A stretch of 64,000 nt of DNA, taken from an uncultured Thermogutta sp. (lineage in GTDB: Bacteria > Planctomycetota > Planctomycetia > Pirellulales > Thermoguttaceae). Positions 8,784 through 17,518 of the stretch are shown here, in pieces; the first letter of the stretch is position 1, and each line of letters begins with the position of its first letter. The position numbers and the translations under genes are program-made. Under the pieces are notes generated by a model. It was not told the origin of the DNA, did no database searches, and saw only the letters and a list, made by a program, of their open reading frames with translations. The stretch spans positions 91,394-155,393 of the forward strand of contig CAKZMM010000035.1 of assembly GCA_937128505.1 (NCBI GenBank). Direction: 5' to 3'.

Positions 8784-9473
8784 CCTCGCCAGCACTAGAG
8801 CCGCATATGGCAGACTTGCGCCTTTGAAGCGACTTGAGACCTTGAGACAAATCTTGCGACGTAGGGGTCCGGAAAACGTCCGACCACCTAAGCTTCGTTT
8901 GTCGAGCCAGTTCCACCGACGCCGAACTCCGCGCCCAGCGCGTCTGTCTAATCCGTCAAAGCAACCCATTTGGGGGGACTTCAGGTCTTCAATCGCGAGC
9001 TTCTTCCGGGTAAACTGCGTTAGTCGTTTGCCTACTAAGGAGCAAGCGTTTTAAAGCCGAACTCCTCCGGAGAGAATTAATAACTAGAAAGACTTTTTTC
9101 CGGCGGGTGTGGACCGTGTGCGCCAAAAAACTAACCTTCACCGCGGCTGAGGAGGCTTCCTTCATCGCATTTCATTGTTAATATATACGATCATAATAAT
9201 ATATGATCATAATAGTGTCTTATGATAAAGGCGGTGCTGCTCTGACGCGTTTTGCTCTGAGGGGGAGCTGGCCGTTGCTACCAGAGGCAGGCTTTTTTGC
9301 GCCCGCAAGTGCTTTCATAATGTTTCTGAGGATAAAAGCTGCAGGCGCCCCCGACGCGCTCTCGGTTTTTGGAAGAGTGACGGGTAACCTTTAGGGGGAA
9401 GGAGCTCGAACTCGGTAACGAAGGGCGGATTTTCGGGCCAAATATTGTTTCCTAGCAATACGATCCACCGCCT

Positions 9474-9515
9474 TGATTCCCGGATGCGGGCAAGTGATTC
9501 CCGGACTCGGGCAAG
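9474..9515. repeat. 21-bp tandem duplication
   Basis: Units at 9474-9494 and 9495-9515 share TGATTCCCGGA and CGGGCAAG and differ at two positions in the middle. Confidence 0.93.
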
Positions 9516-9628
9516 AATTTGGCTTGGGGGAACGCCGGGCGGTTAAAAAGGGGCTGATGAATTTTGGCGGTCGCGGCGGGCGCAAACTAGCCGGTTTGGA
9601 TTCAATGTGTCGTCGGAGACGGTAGCTC

Positions 9629-11983
9629 ATGGTTTTCAGGCCCGGCCTGGCATACTACCCGATTTACGTGGCCAGTACTCTGCCGGACATGCGGGCCGAG
9701 CGCGAGTTTCTTCACACCCTTATCTTCCCAAAGCTTGTCCGGGATCTTGCTGAGCTGGGGATCGCGGTATCGATCACCGATTATCGACGGGCACTCGAGG
9801 TGCTTCTGGGAGAACAAGCTAGTGAGGGCGAAGGGCTCATCGCGCCAGTAGTTCTTAGTGAAGCGCAACGCCGTGAGCCGATTTGGATAGTGCTTATAGG
9901 CGATCACTACGGTCGAATCCTTGCCCGGTCGGAATTGGCTGCGGCTGCACTACCGGGAGCTTTATCTGCGCAGGATCAGGACTGTAGTTTGATTGAAATG
10001 GAGGTTCGGCTCCGTCTGAAATTGGAGCCCGTTGCTGCCAGAAAAATCTTCTTTTATATCCGCGAATCGCTCCCTTACGAGCAATTGTCCTCGGAGGTGG
10101 CTTCTCAGCACCGAGATCCGAGCTCGGCTGCACGAATGGATCGCTTGCGTAACGATATCGTCTCAGAGTTTCCAGGGGCTGTCCGGCGGTATCAGGTCCG
10201 TTGGGACCGTGAGCGCGAAAAGGTAACAGGGTTGGAGCAGCTGGGCGAGATGGTGCTGGACGATCTTCGTCAAACGGTGGCGATCCCCTCCGATGGCAGC
10301 AACCCTTACCCCGCTGGAGCCTTCAGCCTGGAGGCTGAGGACGAATATCAAGACTCTTTTTCCTCCTCAGAGCTCCAAAGCCCGTGGGTGATGGATGATG
10401 TCTTGGAGCCCATTCTTGGTTTTGTCGACTCTGTTGGTCAGTCGGGTCAACCATGGGGTTTGGCGGTGATTGGCCCATCGGGGGTTGGCAAGACACGGCT
10501 TCTCGTAGAGCTGGACCGGCGTTTAGCGGATCGACCCGTTTGGCGATTGACCCACTGGGGGAACCCCGGGGCAATGGGAAGCCAACTGGACCAGATGCTT
10601 CGACGTTGGCTTCGGAAGCTACCGCCCAATCCCTTGGCCGCCGAAGCACAAGAGGACTCGACCAGATTTGACCTGTGGAGGGATACGGAAAAGCTCGCCG
10701 CCGTTTGTGTCGAGCGTTTGCGTCAAGCTGTAGCCGGGCAACCTGCGGTTTTGATCATCGACGGACTGGATCTCTTTGAGGCCACGGAGCGATTACGTCG
10801 GCTCGATTGGCTGCCGCGCGATTCTTTGGATCGGTTACGCTTGGTCTTCAGCAGTGGCCCGGGGGCTTTGGCGGAAGCGATATTGGCTCGTCCGGATGTG
10901 ACTGCGTTTCATGTCCCCCCTTTGAGTCAGGAAAAAGCCCGATTACTGCTTTGCAAAATTTGGGAAAAGTACGGGTATTTGCCGCAGGAAGGGGTTTGGG
11001 AGGTCTTGTGGAGCAAGAAGACGCCGGCCGATTTGGCCGCGTGGCATTCACCTTTGTGGGTTAGCTTGGTGGGGGAGTACCTGGGGGAGCTGTCCTTGTG
11101 GCAGGATCCACCCAGCGAAAATTTGGCAGTCCCCTGGGCGCCGCGGCGAATCGACCGAGAGACCTTGTTTCGTGAAGCGTGCGAAATTCCGGGCGGAATC
11201 GACCGGTTATGCGGCTATATTTGCGAGCGTTGCGAATCCAGATTCGGCCTTGGCTGGACTCAGGCCTTGCTGCTGCTGGTGGCCTTGAGCCGGCGGGGAC
11301 TACGTGAGCCAGATCTAGCAGCGACCGTGCCTAAAGTGGTAAAGCTATTGGAACCGGCCGCTGCCAAGCGAGGGTGGGACGAACTGTATTGGGCGTGGTT
11401 TCGCCGCGGTTTTCCCGGTTGGTGGGTCCAACATCGGCCGTGGGGAACCTGGGATTTCCGTCATCCGTTGCTTCGTTCGGCAGTCCTGAATCGTTACGGC
11501 CGCGACCTCCAACTGGTCCAGCGATTGCATAATGTCTTGGGATTCCATTTGCGTTCTTTGCCCGAAGCTGACCCGCTACGGCAAACCGAATTACTCCTCC
11601 ACACGATTGAAGGCGATGATCGGGTCCGCGTGGCAGGTTATCTTTCTAGCGAAATGGATGCGAAAACCCGAGCGGAGGTAGTGGCAGCCCTGGTGGGCTG
11701 TATTCTTTCACGGGCAGCGGAGGTTCCTAACCCAGTGGTCAGTTGGTTGGGCAGTTTGCTATTGGAGCCTCAGTTGCGTCCGGAGCAAATCCTGCGTCTT
11801 TCACGCCTCTTGACCGAGGAGGTTCTACCTCAACTCCGTGGACATTTGGACCCGGCGAATTGCCGGCGGTTACTCGAAGGCGCTAGACGGCCGGTGGCCG
11901 AGTTAGCAGGATCGCATCCCGGGGATGCCGTCATCGAAGAAAGCTTGCAGTCGTTGGACCGGTTGTTGAAAGAGTTGGCCTAA
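9629..11983 (+). CDS. DUF4062-STAND (NACHT/AAA-type) signalling NTPase
   Basis: The N-terminus (about residues 11-145) is a DUF4062 domain: YPIYVASTLPDMRAERE, FPKLVRDLAELGIAVSITDYR, REPIWIVLIGDHYGRI, and a closing strand KIFFYIRES. DUF4062 precedes NACHT domains in eukaryotic NPHP3/NWD1-type proteins and in bacterial STAND proteins. A P-loop NTPase follows, with Walker A GPSGVGKT (282-289) and Walker B VLIIDGLDLFE (about 374-384), then a winged-helix/helical region to residue 784. I see no clear TPR or WD repeats, which are common in this architecture. STAND proteins act as oligomerising switches that sense a ligand, often in biological conflict. The gene is isolated: 1.8 kb of gene-free DNA precedes it and about 0.65-0.85 kb follows. 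The start is ATG 9629. A defence role is possible but unsupported by neighbours. Confidence 0.85.
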   Translation: MVFRPGLAYYPIYVASTLPDMRAEREFLHTLIFPKLVRDLAELGIAVSITDYRRALEVLLGEQASEGEGLIAPVVLSEAQRREPIWIVLIGDHYGRILARSELAAAALPGALSAQDQDCSLIEMEVRLRLKLEPVAARKIFFYIRESLPYEQLSSEVASQHRDPSSAARMDRLRNDIVSEFPGAVRRYQVRWDREREKVTGLEQLGEMVLDDLRQTVAIPSDGSNPYPAGAFSLEAEDEYQDSFSSSELQSPWVMDDVLEPILGFVDSVGQSGQPWGLAVIGPSGVGKTRLLVELDRRLADRPVWRLTHWGNPGAMGSQLDQMLRRWLRKLPPNPLAAEAQEDSTRFDLWRDTEKLAAVCVERLRQAVAGQPAVLIIDGLDLFEATERLRRLDWLPRDSLDRLRLVFSSGPGALAEAILARPDVTAFHVPPLSQEKARLLLCKIWEKYGYLPQEGVWEVLWSKKTPADLAAWHSPLWVSLVGEYLGELSLWQDPPSENLAVPWAPRRIDRETLFREACEIPGGIDRLCGYICERCESRFGLGWTQALLLLVALSRRGLREPDLAATVPKVVKLLEPAAAKRGWDELYWAWFRRGFPGWWVQHRPWGTWDFRHPLLRSAVLNRYGRDLQLVQRLHNVLGFHLRSLPEADPLRQTELLLHTIEGDDRVRVAGYLSSEMDAKTRAEVVAALVGCILSRAAEVPNPVVSWLGSLLLEPQLRPEQILRLSRLLTEEVLPQLRGHLDPANCRRLLEGARRPVAELAGSHPGDAVIEESLQSLDRLLKELA

Positions 11984-12636
11984 GGGAGAACGCACTTCAC
12001 GGTGGCGAGCCGGCCGGGGTATTTGCTCTTGTGGTAGGGTTAAAAAGCGCAGCAGGAGGGCGGAGGCTGCGGTGGCGATTGTGGGCCTAGAAATGCTCTG
12101 GTTACGCACGGGGAAGAGCTCTCTGTCCGTGGGGTCAAATTGCCCAGCTCTTCGTGCCCGGAACCGCCGGGACAATGGGATGAGACATTTGGGAAAATGG
12201 GTAGTCTGATGGCCAGGCCCTAAAAGAGCCGCTATTCATTTCTTATCAAGTTTTTTAGACTTTTTAACTTTCTCAAGGATGGCACGGTTGCTGCTTCGCG
12301 AGGAAAGGGCTTTGCCCGAGGTCGCCACCGTCGGCGGCTTCTCGGGGCATCGAGGAGTTTAGTGAAGACACTCTGCCTGGTGAATTCCGGGAAATCCCCG
12401 ATCTTGTAAAAGAATTCTGTCCTAGAGTCAATTTCGTAATTCGGGAGAGATTGTTAGGATCTGACCCTTCCGGAACCAGCTGTAACTTTTGAAACTCTGG
12501 TGATTTAGGATAATTTTCGCAACTGGAATTGACTTTTTCATGCTACCGGCATAACTATCGTAATACGCATTTTAAAACGCCGCGGTTGAGAAACCGCAGG
12601 GTCGTTACTTGGAATCTAGTGACCACGCTGGTTGAA
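11984..12636. other. gap after the STAND gene
   Basis: About 650 bases with no supported gene, terminator or repeat. Confidence 0.5.
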
Positions 12637-12804
12637 ATGACCCAACTGGTGGCGATTCGTAAAACGGCAAATCGTGCGGACCAAGCGCGGTGTCAGGTAC
12701 AGACGGAAGCTTATGCGTGGATGGATCGGCGCGGTCGGCGTTTTGCTGTCCGGCCGGATGGCTTCGAAGTACAAAAATTACCTTTCGTGTTAATCCAGGC
12801 TTAG
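12637..12804 (+). CDS. possible 55-residue basic protein upstream of peroxiredoxin
   Basis: A frame from ATG 12637 to TAG 12804 encodes 55 residues (MTQLVAIRKTANRADQ...), charged and soluble, 41 bases before the peroxiredoxin gene on the same strand. There is no strong ribosome-binding site and no family resemblance. It is listed because of its operon-like placement; it may not be real. Confidence 0.25.
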   Translation: MTQLVAIRKTANRADQARCQVQTEAYAWMDRRGRRFAVRPDGFEVQKLPFVLIQA

Positions 12805-12845
12805 TGTCGAACCAATTTGTCTCTTGATGACGATGGAGGTTTGCA

Positions 12846-13436
12846 ATGGGAGTTCTCGTTCAGAAGCAAGCACCGGATTTCCAAGCCACAGCGGTAATGC
12901 CGGATTGCTCATTCCAACAAATCCGCTTAAGCCAGTACCGCGGCAAGTACGTAATCCTTTTCTTCTGGCCCTTGGACTTCACGTTCGTTTGCCCGACGGA
13001 GATTATCGCGTTTTCCGATGCGGCAGCGCAGTTTGAAGCCCTGAACGTTCAGCTCCTGGGATGCTCGGTGGATAGTCATTTCACCCATTTGGCGTGGCGA
13101 AATGTGCCGCGAAGCAAAGGGGGGTTGGGGGAGATCAAATATCCCCTCGTAGCCGATTTGGATAAGAAGATCTCCGAGGCTTACGACGTGCTCCTGCCGT
13201 CAGGGATCTCTCTGCGTGGCCTCTTCTTAATCGATAAAGAGGGTGTTGTACGGCATCAGTTGGTGAACGACCTGCCGTTGGGCCGTAGTGTGGACGAGGC
13301 CCTACGGATGGTTAAGGCTCTACAGTTCTACGAACAACACGGCGAGGTCTGCCCGGCGAATTGGCACGAGGGTGCACCGACGATTAAACCCGATCCCAAA
13401 GCCAGCCAAGAATTCTTCGAAAAAGTTTATCACTGA
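12846..13436 (+). CDS. 2-Cys peroxiredoxin (AhpC/TSA family)
   Basis: This thiol peroxidase reduces hydrogen peroxide and organic peroxides in the cytoplasm. The peroxidatic cysteine motif FTFVCPTE places Cys49, with PLDFTFVCP as the usual active-site loop. The resolving cysteine is Cys169 in GEVCPANW near the C-terminus, giving a typical 2-Cys AhpC/Prx1-type enzyme of 196 residues. The Cys-Pro-Ala-Asn-Trp context and C-terminal helix match AhpC-type members. The start ATG 12846 has GGAGG 7 bases upstream. The stop codon overlaps the start of a cysteine-rich mini-ORF (TGATG), and a strong terminator lies at 13694. Confidence 0.95.
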   Translation: MGVLVQKQAPDFQATAVMPDCSFQQIRLSQYRGKYVILFFWPLDFTFVCPTEIIAFSDAAAQFEALNVQLLGCSVDSHFTHLAWRNVPRSKGGLGEIKYPLVADLDKKISEAYDVLLPSGISLRGLFLIDKEGVVRHQLVNDLPLGRSVDEALRMVKALQFYEQHGEVCPANWHEGAPTIKPDPKASQEFFEKVYH

Positions 13437-13609
13437 TGGTGTCGCGCGCTGGCCTGCGCTTCGTGCTTACGCCGGAATTAGCCAAGCTACGTTGCGGAGA
13501 TTGTGGTTGCTTTTGCGAGTGTTGTCCGGTCGGTGGTCGGCCCTGCGGGAGAGATCCTCGCTTATTTACGACCTTTGGCGATGAAGAAACCAAAGCGAGA
13601 AGAAACTAG
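13436..13609 (+). CDS. 57-residue cysteine-rich ORF coupled to peroxiredoxin
   Basis: The ATG at 13436 overlaps the peroxiredoxin stop as TGATG, an arrangement that permits re-initiation. The 57-residue product has seven cysteines (positions 20, 23, 25, 27, 29, 30 and 37) in the block RCGDCGCFCECCPVGGRPCG, flanked by non-cysteine arms. Such density could bind zinc or iron or take part in thiol exchange. An intrinsic terminator lies 85 bases after its stop, so it would be inside the peroxiredoxin transcript. I do not recognise the family. A chance frame of this length in GC-rich DNA cannot be excluded. Confidence 0.42.
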   Translation: MVSRAGLRFVLTPELAKLRCGDCGCFCECCPVGGRPCGRDPRLFTTFGDEETKARRN

Positions 13610-13693
13610 AGTCACGGGATTCGGGGAATCGGTGAACCGGTGAGCGGCGAATTTCCCGATATTCCACAGCTAGCAAGATTTCACGTCTCCGCT

Positions 13694-13738
13694 GCGGTTG
13701 GCTTGATTTCATTATTGAGCCAACCGCTTTTATTTTTT
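13694..13738 (+). terminator. intrinsic terminator of the peroxiredoxin transcript
   Basis: A perfect 10-bp stem (GCGGTTGGCT at 13694-13703 with AGCCAACCGC at 13718-13727), a 14-base loop, then TTTTATTTTTT. Confidence 0.88.
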
Positions 13739-14281
13739 CTGAACAATACCCTTTCAGTACGACGCTGCGGAGCTAAATCCGGCTGCATGGGTGCAGAGTA
13801 GACTTGACTGAGAAAAGTCCCGAAATTTCACCGAATTTACAAACTTAGAGACAAGGTACTCGATTGCGTTGGGACATGGCGGCGGAACCCGAAAAGCACC
13901 GTTTTACCCGTTGGCCACTCCCGTTCGCTTTCGGAGATTGACGGCCTTGCTTGCAAAGTGAGCCTGAGAGATTTGGGTTTCAAGCTACTTGCAGAAAACG
14001 GCCTAACCTTTTCTTACCCGCTTGGTTAAACTAGTGCGTTTTACAGGTCCCTGTAAAGAACTATGCGGGCAGAGCGGGCGAATCCCCCCAGCAACCGCGG
14101 CAAGAGCAATCGGCCGTTCTCCCCATGCATAGGGTGGATTCAAAGGGGCTTCCTCTACCCCGAGGTGGTCGACGGTGACCCGATCGCGAACGCACGGCTT
14201 AGGCTGCAGCCATTCAACCGGCGTGCACAGCCGCGGTCATGCCGGACTTTGGCTATATCTCCCCGGGATGGGAATTTTGCA
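13739..14281. other. gap before the HAD gene
   Basis: About 540 bases. The HAD frame is open upstream to 14063, but residues encoded there do not resemble the family. Nothing else is supported. Confidence 0.5.
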
Positions 14282-15025
14282 ATGACGATGAAAGATGCAC
14301 GCGAGCAAACTTTGGCAAAGCGAGTTTCCGGTAGCCCCCTTGCTGTGATTTTTGACATGGATGGCGTCCTCGTCGATAGTTACTTCGCCCACTACGAAAG
14401 CTGGCGGCGCTTGGCTGCCGAGTACGATCTGACGGTGACCGAAGATGACTTTATCCGCCATTTCGGGCGGACAAGCCGGGAAATCGTGGAGGCTTATTGG
14501 GGCGTGGACCGTTTCTCCACTGGCGAGATTACCGCCATGGACGAGCGCAAGGAGGCGATTTTTCGCGAGATTCTCCACAGCGACTTTCGTCCAATGCCCC
14601 GCATTGACGCTCTCTTGCCAGGGCTGAGGGAGGCTGGATTCATGCTGGCCGTCGGCTCCTCGGGTCCCCCTGAGAACGTTCAAATGGTGTTGGAAAAATT
14701 GGCAGCCCGCCAACTTTTCGATGCAATCGTTACCGGCAAGGACGTCACAAGGGGTAAACCCGATCCGCAGGTCTTTCTCCTGGCTGCAGAGCGGCTGGGC
14801 GTAGCGCCGCAACAATGCGCCGTGGTCGAGGATGCCCCGGCGGGAATTACTGCCGCTCATCGCGCCAGGATGGCTGCAATTGGCTTGGTTAGCACCGGCC
14901 GAACGCCGGAAAGCCTTCAGGAAGCTGATTTGGTAGTAAGGTCGCTAACGGAGCTTAACCCGAAGATTATCGGGGATTTGATCCTCAAACGATCTCAGAC
15001 CATTGCGGCGGGAAAGGGACGCTAG
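14282..15025 (+). CDS. HAD-superfamily hydrolase (beta-phosphoglucomutase/phosphatase-like)
   Basis: The 247-residue protein begins at ATG 14282, chosen because the HAD motif I then falls at the usual place: AVIFDMDGVLVDS with nucleophile Asp25 and Asp27. Motif II is AVGSSGPP, motif III lies in GKPDP (TRGKPDPQVFL), and motif IV is CAVVEDAPAGITAA. The cap is the helical C1 type (SYFAHYESWRRLAAEY...). This is the pattern of the beta-phosphoglucomutase/phosphoglycolate phosphatase group, which acts on small phosphorylated metabolites. The exact substrate cannot be read from sequence. It stands alone on the plus strand. Confidence 0.9.
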   Translation: MTMKDAREQTLAKRVSGSPLAVIFDMDGVLVDSYFAHYESWRRLAAEYDLTVTEDDFIRHFGRTSREIVEAYWGVDRFSTGEITAMDERKEAIFREILHSDFRPMPRIDALLPGLREAGFMLAVGSSGPPENVQMVLEKLAARQLFDAIVTGKDVTRGKPDPQVFLLAAERLGVAPQQCAVVEDAPAGITAAHRARMAAIGLVSTGRTPESLQEADLVVRSLTELNPKIIGDLILKRSQTIAAGKGR

Positions 15026-15616
15026 GGATCGGAAAAGTCCGTTGATTTGAGGCTGAGTGGTGAGACGAAATTAAGCGGTTGATTTGAAAGTGCGGAGATT
15101 TTTGTTCAGGACTTATCAAATTCCGGTATTTTGGCCCGGCAATTCGTTGGGGACACTAGGGGCGAGTGCTCGGCGAGCACTCGAGTCATGGGCCATATGG
15201 AAGGAAGCCCGAGACCGTTTCCCCCTGAGAATGGTTTGGGCCTCCGTGACTACTTCCGCGACCTCGCTTGTCTTACCATGATAGGCCCATTTCATGAATT
15301 GGCCCATGAGTTTTCCTTATTCGCCCGGGTTTGAATAAGAAAACTCCCCCGGGTTTCAATCAGATAAGGAAGTTCTCTGCATCGAGGGGTCGGGTATCCC
15401 GGCGTGGCCGGGCTTTGATCCGGCGGCTGAGATGGATGAAACACGTCGAGACACCAATTTTTCGCCCTCCATTTTGACGATTCTGAGATTTAAGGCGTGG
15501 GGACCGCGAGTGTCGGGAGCCACCGATCGAATCGGCTTCCGAAAGGATTTTGGTGGGCTGGAAGTTCGTAAAACCTTGAATGTGAGTCTTTAGAGCTACG
15601 TTACGGTGCCGTCTTT
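15026..15616. other. gap between HAD and DUF486 genes
   Basis: About 590 bases with no gene. A GCTCGGCGAGCACTCGAG inverted segment near 15167-15184 is the only visible structure. Confidence 0.45.
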
Positions 15617-15973
15617 ATGAGTTCGTCAATGATTCTGCCGGTTTTGCTTCTGGTGGGTTCAAATATCTTTATGACTTATGCGTGGTATGGGCACCTGAAA
15701 GACCTGAAGAACGTCCCTCTACTGGTGGCCATTCTCAGCAGTTGGGGTGTGGCTTTCCTGGAATATTGCTTGCAAGTTCCGGCGAACCGAATAGGAAGCC
15801 AATACTACAGCCTCTACCAACTCAAAGTGATGCAAGAAGTAATCACAATGGCAGTCTTTGCCGGGTTTGCCGTCTTTTACATGCGTCTGCCTTTCAGTTG
15901 GGACTTTTTAATTGCGGGCGTGTTTCTCGTTGCGGCAGCGTTCTTCATGTTCCGGGGGATCGCGGGACATTAA
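15617..15973 (+). CDS. DMT-family small membrane protein (DUF486)
   Basis: The 118-residue protein consists of four hydrophobic helices (about residues 5-22, 33-48, 73-90 and 94-115) with the DUF486 features NIFMTYAWYGHLK, SWGVAFLEYCLQVPANR and QLKVMQEVITM. The family belongs to the drug/metabolite transporter superfamily as single four-helix units that probably dimerise. The substrate is unknown. It starts at ATG 15617. No partner gene is adjacent. A hairpin with a T-run at 16038-16067 may end its transcript. Confidence 0.88.
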   Translation: MSSSMILPVLLLVGSNIFMTYAWYGHLKDLKNVPLLVAILSSWGVAFLEYCLQVPANRIGSQYYSLYQLKVMQEVITMAVFAGFAVFYMRLPFSWDFLIAGVFLVAAAFFMFRGIAGH

Positions 15974-16037
15974 ATGCGGCCACACTACAATCCAAGGGCT
16001 CCTGCGCTTTATCGCTGCTCGTGTGCTTCGGGAAGCA

Positions 16038-16112
16038 TCCGCGTGCTCCGCGGACACCGACTTTTTTGCACGTGTCATTGTTCTGAACAGTAGCGTCCGC
16101 GTGCCCCGTGGA
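16038..16112. repeat. duplicated 17-bp hairpin, 58 bp apart
   Basis: TCCGCGTGCTCCGCGGA (16038-16054) and TCCGCGTGCCCCGTGGA (16096-16112) are near-identical short hairpins. The first is followed 7 bases later by six T residues (16062-16067) and could terminate the DUF486 transcript. Confidence 0.7.
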
Positions 16113-16190
16113 CGGCGGGGTAACATCCTGGCTAGACGATCGTGCAAATCGCCGGATCGACCTAACCCGCATTGCGCCGGATGGAACTCT

Positions 16191-16279
16191 TAATCCTTAC
16201 GATAATAATCCTTACCATAAACTCGGTTAATCCCCGCAATAAACTCGGTTCACGGGTAGCCGCACGAGTAGCCGTACGC
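16191..16279. repeat. three successive short duplications
   Basis: TAATCCTTAC at 16191 and 16206 (15-bp period), ATAAACTCGGTT at 16217 and 16239 (22-bp period), and GTAGCCG-AC at 16256 and 16268 (12-bp period) follow one another. Confidence 0.85.
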
Positions 16280-16467
16280 CAGAGGCATCCTACCGAAACG
16301 TAGGGTTTTTGGGCCGTTCCGCAACCGCCGCCGCTGCCTTCTTGAACGCTGCGACTTTTGAGAAGAAATGGCTGCACAAATGGGCCACATTTTGGCCCCC
16401 CCGGTAAGTTCCTCGGTCTTGTAGCCGCATAAAGCCCAACATGATAACACGATCGTAAATCGCCTAG

Positions 16468-16492
16468 GCCCGTGGTGAGCCACGGGCTTTTT
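16468..16492 (+). terminator. strong intrinsic terminator without an obvious upstream gene
   Basis: Perfect 8-bp stem GCCCGTGG / CCACGGGC with TGAG tetraloop, followed by TTTTT. The nearest upstream coding end is the DUF486 stop, 495 bases away. Confidence 0.85.
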
Positions 16493-16906
16493 GGTAAGAT
16501 TACCGGTATACTTTAATTCAGTTTATTCAGTTGAATACAGCTCGCGGTTTCTCTGGGCACGATAAAACCTGGTATTTCCGAGTTATTATGGGAAAGTTTC
16601 CAAGTTATTGGGTAAAAGCTGACCATTGTTGCCGGAAGGTTGACAGGGAGGCCAACCCACCAGTTTGCGTAGGTCAGGAACTGCTGCAATCCTGAGGAGT
16701 TGTGTACTTTTTTGGCGGTTCGCGAGTAATCAGATGAAAGACGGGGTGCTGAGAGGCATGCCTGGCCTAGCTCGGGAGGCGAACGAAACATACTAAACTT
16801 GAGATGAGTTAAACTCGGAATAATACCCATCAAATTAAGACGAAAATCGTGATTTTAGCGATTTTTGAATAACTCTCCTTCACAGCTTGCCATAGGTCGG
16901 CAGTTG

Positions 16907-17518
16907 ATGGTTACTCGATTTGAACATGCCTATGTGCTCGACGTGATGTCCGACGATCATCCCGGTATCGTTGCGGCCGTCAGTCGGGCAATTGAGCAAC
17001 TGGGCGGGAATATCGATGCCTGTAGCCAGACAGTGCTCAGTGGATACTTTACTCTCATTATGATCGTGAGCTTTCCTGAGCCCATCGAGCCGGACACCCT
17101 GGCCCAAACTGTCTCCAAGGCCGATACCACCGGCCGAGGATATCAGGTCCTGGTTCGCCGGGCATTGCCTCCGGAATGCTTTGTATCAAAACCGGAGTGT
17201 GACCGGTTTGTCATCACCGCTTTTGGGAAGGATCAGCCGGGCATTGTTCGGCGCTTCAGTGAGTATTTAGCTGGCAAAGACATCAACATTGTCGATTTAT
17301 ATGGTGACCATTCAGGCGGGGACTTCGTCCTAATCGGTCAGTTGGAAGTGCCGAAACATTGGGATATCCGGATGCTTCAGGCCGACTTGGAGCAAATGGG
17401 TCAGGAGCTCGGGTTTACCGTCAAGCTTCAACACGAAAACGTTTTCGTAGCGACGAATCAGTTGCGTCTTTACGGTTCAAGTACCGCAGGGCATCCGTCT
17501 CATGCTTCGCACCGATGA
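16907..17518 (+). CDS. tandem ACT-domain regulatory protein (GcvR-like)
   Basis: Two ACT domains, which bind amino acids, are visible: LDVMSDDHPGIVAAVSRAIEQLGGNI at about residues 11-36 and ITAFGKDQPGIVRRFSEYLAGKDINI at about 104-129. The layout matches glycine-cleavage repressor-type (GcvR) and UPF0237 proteins. ATG 16907 is preferred over TTG 16865 because the ACT fold begins a few residues later. The 203-residue gene overlaps the PFL-family gene by 17 bases, so translation is probably coupled. An ACT protein next to a UPF0210/PFL gene is a conserved bacterial pairing, which suggests a shared but unknown role in metabolite sensing. Confidence 0.85.
   Translation: MVTRFEHAYVLDVMSDDHPGIVAAVSRAIEQLGGNIDACSQTVLSGYFTLIMIVSFPEPIEPDTLAQTVSKADTTGRGYQVLVRRALPPECFVSKPECDRFVITAFGKDQPGIVRRFSEYLAGKDINIVDLYGDHSGGDFVLIGQLEVPKHWDIRMLQADLEQMGQELGFTVKLQHENVFVATNQLRLYGSSTAGHPSHASHR

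Larger units (their letters stand above)
7812..9628. other. 1.8-kb gene-free region with three repeat pairs
   Basis: No supported gene. Three direct repeats (8170-8199, 8699-8783, 9474-9515) and an AT-rich segment with two GATCATAATA blocks near 9190-9215 are visible. A 155-codon frame at 8587-9054 spans one repeat pair but has no recognisable domain and biased, repeat-derived composition. I do not call it. Confidence 0.55.
15974..16906. other. 930-base region with hairpins, repeats and an orphan terminator
   Basis: No protein gene is supported. It holds a duplicated GC hairpin, a cluster of three short duplications and a strong intrinsic terminator (16468-16492) that has no ORF ending close upstream. 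A non-coding transcript ending at this terminator is possible. Confidence 0.5.

Noticed and set aside
8587..9054. 155-codon plus-strand ORF spanning a direct repeat
   Set aside because: It has no family resemblance, no ribosome-binding site and a repeat-derived PDVGGSG peptide; it looks like GC-rich non-coding DNA.
9180..9220. AT-rich GATCATAATA repeats as a replication origin
   Set aside because: No DnaA-box cluster, dnaA or dnaN gene is nearby.
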